From contig DATKZB010000211.1 of the NCBI GenBank assembly GCA_035528235.1, positions 1 to 28,817 of the forward strand: a stretch of DNA of 28,817 nt, given 5' to 3'. The notes beneath the pieces were generated by a model that was given only the letters and a program-made list of their open reading frames with translations, was not told the origin of the DNA and searched no databases. The translations under genes and the position numbers were made by a program. This DNA comes from DATKZB01 sp035528235. GTDB lineage: Bacteria > Planctomycetota > Phycisphaerae > FEN-1346. Positions 24,735 to 28,817 of the stretch are shown here, one piece after another (position 1 is the first letter of the stretch; each line of letters starts with the position of its first letter).

Positions 24735-25232
24735 ATGATCGCGTTGGTGGCCCACAGGATCCTCCGCTGGCTTGAGCGGCAGCGGGTGCGGTACTACATG
24801 GCCCGGATGCACGTGGGCGAGCGCGTCAGCATCAAGGAAGGGCTGCGGGTGGCGCGGCCCGAGAACGTCACGATTGGCAACGACGTGCGGATCAATTCCG
24901 ACGTGCTCCTTCAGGCGCACGGCCCCATCAGGATCGGCGACCTGACGATGTTGGCGTCGCGCTGCGCCATCGTCACGGCCAACCACGACATCGCCAAGCG
25001 GGGCATCGGGGCCTTCGACACGTTCTCAAAGGCGCCCGTGACGATCGGTCGCGACTGCTGGCTGGGCGTGGGCGTCATCGTGTTGCCGGGCGTGACGATC
25101 GGCGACGGGACGGTGGTGGGCGCTGGAAGCGTGGTGACGCGCGACCTGCCGGCCGGGATGGTCTGTGCGGGGGTTCCTGCCCGGCCGATGCACGAGAGGC
25201 CGTCGCAGGCCCAGGAGTCGAGGCCCGAGTGA
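24735..25232 (+). CDS. Hexapeptide-repeat O-acyltransferase
   Basis: A 165-aa left-handed beta-helix acyltransferase of the maltose/galactoside O-acetyltransferase-like group. It probably transfers an acetyl or similar group from CoA to a sugar hydroxyl or amine. Hexapeptide repeats are visible in ENVTIGNDVRINSDVLL, GPIRIGDLTMLASRCAIV, APVTIGRDCWLGVGVIVLPGVTIGDGTVVGAGSVVTRDLP and the closing VCAGVPARPM. The presumed catalytic His is in TANHDIA. The N-terminus is a short basic amphipathic helix. GGGAG precedes the ATG. It is coupled by a 4-nt GTGA overlap to a radical SAM gene, suggesting a shared glycan or small-molecule modification role. The acceptor is unknown. Confidence 0.85.
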   Translation: MIALVAHRILRWLERQRVRYYMARMHVGERVSIKEGLRVARPENVTIGNDVRINSDVLLQAHGPIRIGDLTMLASRCAIVTANHDIAKRGIGAFDTFSKAPVTIGRDCWLGVGVIVLPGVTIGDGTVVGAGSVVTRDLPAGMVCAGVPARPMHERPSQAQESRPE

Positions 25233-26239
25233 CGCAGGGGCTGGTCACCAACCATGCGATTCGCGGCCTCTTGTACCGCGAGGCCGTCCGCCGCGGGGCC
25301 ACGCGGCTGCCCTACGCGCCGTCGACGATTTACCTGGACGTCTGCAACGCGTGCAACCTGAAGTGCACGTTCTGTCCGCAATCGCACTGGGAGGGCGGGC
25401 CCCGGGGCCGCATGGCCTGGCCCATGTTCGAGCGGGCCCTCGCGCAGGTGGCCGACCTCGCGCCCGCCAGGCTCTTCCTTTTCTGTTATGGCGAGCCCAC
25501 CCTGCACGACCGCCTGGCCGACATGGTGAAGGCCGCCGTGGACGCCGGTCTGCGCGTCCGCCTCCACACGAATGCGGCGGCGGTGACCGACGAGATGGCC
25601 CGGGGCCTTATCGAGGCCGGCCTCCAGGAATGCCGGTTCAGTTTCGACACGGCCGACCGCGAACTCTACGAGCGGATGCGCTCGGGCAGCCGCTTCGACC
25701 AGACCGTGGCGAACATCCGCCGCATGGTCGAACTCCGCGCCCGGGCCCGACGCCGCCACCCCGTCTTCGAACTCCAGGAAATCGTGCCGTACGTCGCGGG
25801 CGTCCCGGCCCGGAACACGGAGGCGTATCGGAGGCTCTTCGAGGGGCTCGACGTACGTGTCATGGCCAAGTTCATGCACTCGTTCGCCGGGCAGGGCTCC
25901 GAGAAGGAGTTTGCCGGACAGCGGGCCGAGGGGCGGTCGCACTGCAGCCAACTGTATCGGCGGATCGTCGTCAACTTCGACGGCAAGGTCCACGCCTGCT
26001 GCCTCGACCCGTTCGGGTACAACGTGGTGGGCGACCTGGCCCAGGGCGATACCGTGGCGGGGGCCTGGAACAGCACGCGGATGATGGAACTCCGCGATCG
26101 GACCAACCGGGGCGACGTCGCCGACCTGCCGCCCTGCAACGGCTGCGAGATGCTGACCCGGGCGGCGCCGACCGCGCGGCGGGGTCCGGCAGGGCTGCTC
26201 GCCTCGGTCCTCTGGCGGTTGACGGGCGCCGGGGCGTGA
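25229..26239 (+). CDS. Radical SAM/SPASM domain protein
   Basis: A 336-aa radical SAM enzyme. The 4Fe-4S cluster for SAM cleavage is bound by Cys42, Cys46 and Cys49 (CNLKCTFCPQ), followed by the SAM 'GE' motif in FLFCYGEPTLHD. A C-terminal SPASM-like region carries further cysteines: Cys239 (HCSQLYRRIVVNFDGKV), Cys257-Cys258 (ACCLDPF), and Cys303 and Cys306 (CNGC), probably for an auxiliary cluster. Such proteins modify peptides, sugars or other small molecules. The GTG start at 25229 overlaps the acyltransferase stop. No peptide substrate gene is recognised nearby. The reaction is unknown. Confidence 0.87.
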   Translation: MTQGLVTNHAIRGLLYREAVRRGATRLPYAPSTIYLDVCNACNLKCTFCPQSHWEGGPRGRMAWPMFERALAQVADLAPARLFLFCYGEPTLHDRLADMVKAAVDAGLRVRLHTNAAAVTDEMARGLIEAGLQECRFSFDTADRELYERMRSGSRFDQTVANIRRMVELRARARRRHPVFELQEIVPYVAGVPARNTEAYRRLFEGLDVRVMAKFMHSFAGQGSEKEFAGQRAEGRSHCSQLYRRIVVNFDGKVHACCLDPFGYNVVGDLAQGDTVAGAWNSTRMMELRDRTNRGDVADLPPCNGCEMLTRAAPTARRGPAGLLASVLWRLTGAGA

Positions 26240-26260
26240 CGGGCGAGCCAGGGGCCTAGC

Positions 26261-26764
26261 ATGGCAACGATGACGTCGCGCGAGCGGGTCGACAAGGTCA
26301 TCCACTTCGAGACGCCCGACCGCGTGCCGCTGTGCATGGGCGGGGCCACGGCTGCCACCATCTCGGCCTTTGCGTACCAGGACCTCAGGCGATGGCTGGG
26401 CCTGGCGGAGAAACCGGCCATCATCCACGACCTGATGCAGGGCGTGTGCCTGCCGCACGACGACGTGTACCGCCACTACGGCCTCGACATCGTGCCGCTG
26501 TCGCTGCCGGTGTATCTCGACCGCTGGAAGCCGTGGAGCCCGCGCCCCGGGTACACGTTCAACGTGTTCCACAATGCCGACCTCGCGGCACAGGCCGACG
26601 GCGGCTGGAAACTGCGGCACCCGGCCAGCGGGCGATGCGTCCAGATGCCGCCGGGCGGGTATTTTTTCGATGACCTCGAACGGGCCGGCGTTCCGCCCGA
26701 GAACGTCGACGCCATGCTCCTCGCCGCCCGCGACGAGGGCGAGCGGGTGTTCGGCGAAACCTAA
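26261..26764 (+). CDS. Uroporphyrinogen decarboxylase-like protein, probably truncated
   Basis: It resembles the N-terminal half of URO-D/MtaA-type proteins: MTSRERVDKVIHFETPDRVPLCMGG is the usual opening, followed by YGLDIVPLSLPVY and a region with GRCVQMPPGGYFF. The family is normally about 340-400 aa, but this frame stops after 167, at VFGET, and a family C palindromic repeat begins about 30 bp later. The missing half would hold much of the barrel and active site. It is therefore likely a fragment left by repeat insertion or deletion, or less likely a short stand-alone protein. It starts 21 bp after the radical SAM gene with AGGGG before the ATG. Confidence 0.7.
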   Translation: MATMTSRERVDKVIHFETPDRVPLCMGGATAATISAFAYQDLRRWLGLAEKPAIIHDLMQGVCLPHDDVYRHYGLDIVPLSLPVYLDRWKPWSPRPGYTFNVFHNADLAAQADGGWKLRHPASGRCVQMPPGGYFFDDLERAGVPPENVDAMLLAARDEGERVFGET

Positions 26765-26794
26765 GCGGCCCCAAACACGTTCTCCACAGGCGCC

Positions 26795-26872
26795 GCGCGG
26801 CGGGTCCCCGCACCCGCCGCGCTCGAGGTGTGACTGCGGGTAGGCGCGGTGGGTACGGGGACCCACCGCGCG
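26795..26872. repeat. Palindromic repeat, family C copy 2
   Basis: It has the same two-hairpin plan as 20181-20258: GCGCGGCGGGT-CCCCGC-ACCCGCCGCGC, a ~20-bp linker, and GGCGCGGTGGGT-ACGGGG-ACCCACCGCGC. It lies between the truncated URO-D-like gene and the PEP-CTERM fragment, again in a convergent spacer. The linker differs between copies while the stems are kept. Confidence 0.8.
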
Positions 26873-26890
26873 GCAAGTACTGTTGTAGGC

Positions 26891-27412
26891 TTACGCCCTG
26901 CGCCAGTGGCGGAGGAGGGCCACGGCCCCGACGGCCACGAGCGCCAGCGTCGCCGGCTCGGGTATCCAGGCCATCCGCAGAACCGAGTATGCCTGGCTGT
27001 CGTACGCGGCGTAGGCGATATAGGGGTTATCGCGGTCATCGAACTTCAGCGACGTGGCCGTCAGGTTGTAGATGTCGGCGTCGACCGTCTCGAAGGTCCA
27101 TGCGGCCCCGTCCCACGAGGTGTACATGAGGCTGGAGGTGTCGTACCAGTCGCAGTAAACGATGTGCGGGTCGTCCTGGCTGTCGAGCGCCAGGGCCGCG
27201 TAGGTCCCGCCCGGCCCGAGGGTGCCCCCCGGGGTCACCCGCTGGACGGCCCAGGTGGAACCGTTCCGCGCCGCGTACCTCAGGTGCCAGTGGCTGTAGT
27301 CGTAGTAGGCGATGCGAGGGAGGCCGGCGGAATCGAGGGCGAGCGACGCGTACTTGCCGACGTCGTGGCCGCCGCCGGTGTCGACGACCTGGATGTCTGA
27401 GCTTGTACCCAT
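26891..27412 (-). pseudogene. PEP-CTERM protein gene cut at its 5' end by an IS3 element
   Basis: The frame reads 173 aa, but the first five codons (MGTSS) come from the IS terminal repeat, so host coding starts at 27397 (DIQVVDTGGG). No signal peptide remains. The body has at least two clear beta-propeller-like units built on 'SLALDS-G-PRIAYYDY--W-LRYAARNGSTW' (YASLALDSAG, YAALALDSQD) and a weaker third (ATSLKFDDRD). The C-terminus is a full PEP-CTERM tail: IPEPATLALVAVGAVALLRHWRRA. The intact gene would encode a secreted repeat protein; its 5' part must lie beyond the right edge. Expression is unlikely unless driven from the IS. Confidence 0.85.
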
Positions 27413-27436
27413 TGACTGGACAGTTGAAGCGGTGCG

Positions 27437-28456
27437 TTAAGGTGTAACCGTCTCCAACATGCCCAGCGTTGCTGCTGCGGAGGGAGCCCGAAGGGCGACC
27501 GGAGCAGCAGCAACGCTCCCGGCGACGGACCGTCCGTCGCCTGTCTCGATTCTACCGCCCGTCGGCGGCGATGCAATCCCTGGATTCTCCTGGAGCGAAC
27601 GCGCCAGGCCGTACACGCTCGCCGGCGTCCGCCGGCCCAGCGACCGGTGACGGCGGCGATGGTCGTAGTACACGAAGTACCGCCCCAGACCCAGCCGCGC
27701 CTCGGCCGGCGTCTGGTAGTCTCGCAGGTACACGTCCTCGTACTTCACCGTCCGCCACAGCCGCTCGACCAGATGAGAATCGAACGCCCGCCCCGCGCCG
27801 TCCATGCTGATCGCGATCCCCTCGCCCGTCAGCACCCCCGTGAACGCCTCACCGGTGAACGGGCTGCCCTGGTCGGTGTTGAAGATCCCCGGATGCCGGC
27901 CCGTCCCAAGCGCCGCCTTCAACGCCTCGACGCAGAACCCCGCGTCCAGCGTGTTCGAGAGTTCCCAACTCAGCACGTAGCGGCTGAACCAGTCCATCAC
28001 CGCCACCAAGTACGCGAAGCCCCGATGCAGCCGGATGTACGTGATGTCCGCCGCCCACACCGGGTCCGGCCGGTCGATCTCCAGATTCCGCAGCCAATAC
28101 GGGTATTTTGAGTGCTCCTGGTTCCCCTGGGACGTGTTCCGTCGCGGCCGCGGGTACACTGCCTGAAGGCCCATCTTCTTCATCAGCCGACGCACCCGCT
28201 TGGGATTGACCTCGATCCCGCATTCCTCGGCCAATGCGTCGGTCATCCCGTACCGGCCCAGATGCGGCCGGGCGGTATACAGCGCGTCGATGGTGTTCAG
28301 GACCTCCTGCTCGAACGCCTCCCGGTCGGGGTCCCGACGCGGCCGGTAGTACAGGCTGCTCCGCGCAAGACCGAGCAATCGGCACTGCCGCGCCACCGAG
28401 ATGGCTTGGTTGTCGCGTTCGACCAGCGTCCGTTTGGCCTCAGACGTCAATGCCAA
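27437..28456 (-). CDS. IS3-family transposase OrfB (DDE integrase)
   Basis: The catalytic half of the transposase, 339 aa from the TTG at 28456, with an open frame running further up to the A-run. The HTH_21 region includes RQCRLLGLARSSLYYRP and YGMTDALAEECGIEVNPKRVRRLMKKMGL. The rve integrase core has the DDE residues in VWAADITYI, GIFNTDQGSPFT and DSHLVERLWRTVKYEDVYL. The C-terminal 60 residues after the RRTPASVYG motif are a low-complexity extension. It lacks an ATG and ribosome site and would normally be made as an OrfAB fusion by frameshifting. Here its frame is +1 (or -2) to orfA, not -1. Confidence 0.92.
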   Translation of the reverse strand: MALTSEAKRTLVERDNQAISVARQCRLLGLARSSLYYRPRRDPDREAFEQEVLNTIDALYTARPHLGRYGMTDALAEECGIEVNPKRVRRLMKKMGLQAVYPRPRRNTSQGNQEHSKYPYWLRNLEIDRPDPVWAADITYIRLHRGFAYLVAVMDWFSRYVLSWELSNTLDAGFCVEALKAALGTGRHPGIFNTDQGSPFTGEAFTGVLTGEGIAISMDGAGRAFDSHLVERLWRTVKYEDVYLRDYQTPAEARLGLGRYFVYYDHRRRHRSLGRRTPASVYGLARSLQENPGIASPPTGGRIETGDGRSVAGSVAAAPVALRAPSAAATLGMLETVTP

Positions 28457-28739
28457 TCTGTCGACCTTTTTTTTTCAGCCAGTCCAGTTCCACCTGGAGC
28501 CGGCCGATCTGCTCGTACAGCCGCGCCTCGTGCTCCTCGGCCGCCTCCTTATCCCGCGTCGGCTTCCGGCTGAACGCCTCCGGCATCGCCTCGGCGACCT
28601 GACGCTTCCACTCGGTGATCTGGTTCGGGTGCACGTCGAACCGGCTGGCCAACTCCGCCAGCGTTTTGTCCTCCCGCAGCGCCGCCCGAACCACCCGGGC
28701 CTTGAACTCCGCCGAAAATCGCCTCCGCTTCCGTGCCAT
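28440..28739 (-). CDS. IS3-family transposase OrfA (helix-turn-helix)
   Basis: A 99-aa DNA-binding subunit. The helix-turn-helix is in RRFSAEFKARVVRAALRE and LAELASRFDVHPNQITEWKRQ, followed by a leucine-zipper-like helix (EARLYEQIGRLQVELDWLKKK) for OrfA/OrfAB oligomers. The frame ends GRQIGIDV just after the A9 run (28467-28475), where switching to orfB is expected. GGAGGCGATCAG precedes the ATG at 28739. Confidence 0.92.
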   Translation of the reverse strand: MARKRRRFSAEFKARVVRAALREDKTLAELASRFDVHPNQITEWKRQVAEAMPEAFSRKPTRDKEAAEEHEARLYEQIGRLQVELDWLKKKGRQIGIDV

Positions 28740-28817
28740 CTGATCGCCTCCTTGACCCTACTCTACCCGGAGACGATTCCACCTTAAACCAGCGCCCAGT
28801 TTTTGGGGACACGCTCA

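Larger units (their letters stand above)
27398..28817 (-). mobile_element. IS3-family insertion sequence, complete to the window edge
   Basis: The 1420-bp element is bounded by imperfect inverted repeats: TGAGCTTGTACCCATTGACT from 27398 inward and TGAGCGTGTCCCCAAAAACT from 28817 inward on the other strand (18 of the first 24 bases match). It carries orfA and orfB on the minus strand with an A9 run between them. The outer base of the left end is the last base of the window, so the target duplication cannot be checked. Confidence 0.88.

Overview
The window is GC-rich (about two-thirds GC by eye) and bacterial. It probably comes from a planctomycete of the Phycisphaerae type. The grounds are two PEP-CTERM proteins, a Tat-exported sulfatase, a DUF3034 protein next to an alginate-export-type porin, an ExeA/GspB-like pair and many short palindromic repeats. 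There is no rRNA or universal marker gene, so the assignment is an inference. The right edge falls exactly on the terminal repeat of an IS3-family element, as expected for a contig that stopped at a repeat.

Layout. 1-3959: a PEP-CTERM protein, a convergent orphan sugar-binding lipoprotein, then an ExeA-like AAA ATPase translationally coupled to a GspB-like membrane protein. 4022-6756: a sulfatase with its own promoter, followed by a secreted TIM-barrel-like protein. 6757-8013: a gene-poor stretch with a ~150-bp palindromic repeat, 7-bp tandem repeats and one small orphan gene. 8014-13406 (minus strand): a nucleotide-precursor operon, guaA (ATP-pyrophosphatase part only), carA and carB. 13834-15147: a nucleoside-type MFS permease. 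15159-17153: a lower-GC insert with an XRE/ImmA-IrrE protein and a DUF4411 PIN protein, bracketed by two copies of a 43-bp motif. 17397-20109: two outer-membrane beta-barrel proteins. 20278-21360 (minus): ispG with a promoter that appears to give a leaderless mRNA. 21585-24665: a nickel regulon (nikR and an ECF-type transporter, cbiM-PDGLE-cbiQ-cbiO). 24640-26764: a hexapeptide acyltransferase, a radical SAM protein and a truncated URO-D-like protein. 26891-28817: a PEP-CTERM gene cut at its 5' end by the IS3 element.

Most interesting points. (1) Both glutamine-dependent enzymes in the minus-strand operon lack a working glutaminase: CarA has Gly at the nucleophile Cys position and Cys at the catalytic Glu position, and GuaA has no amidotransferase domain. 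This suggests ammonia-fed synthesis of carbamoyl phosphate and perhaps GMP. (2) Three unrelated repeat families share one plan, a hairpin and its inverted partner, like REP/BIME elements. (3) The XRE-ImmA/DUF4411 module lies between two copies of a motif that contains a seven-codon ORF in both. (4) The nikR promoter carries direct, not inverted, GTGTTAC half-sites. No wholly new system can be proven from this sequence alone.
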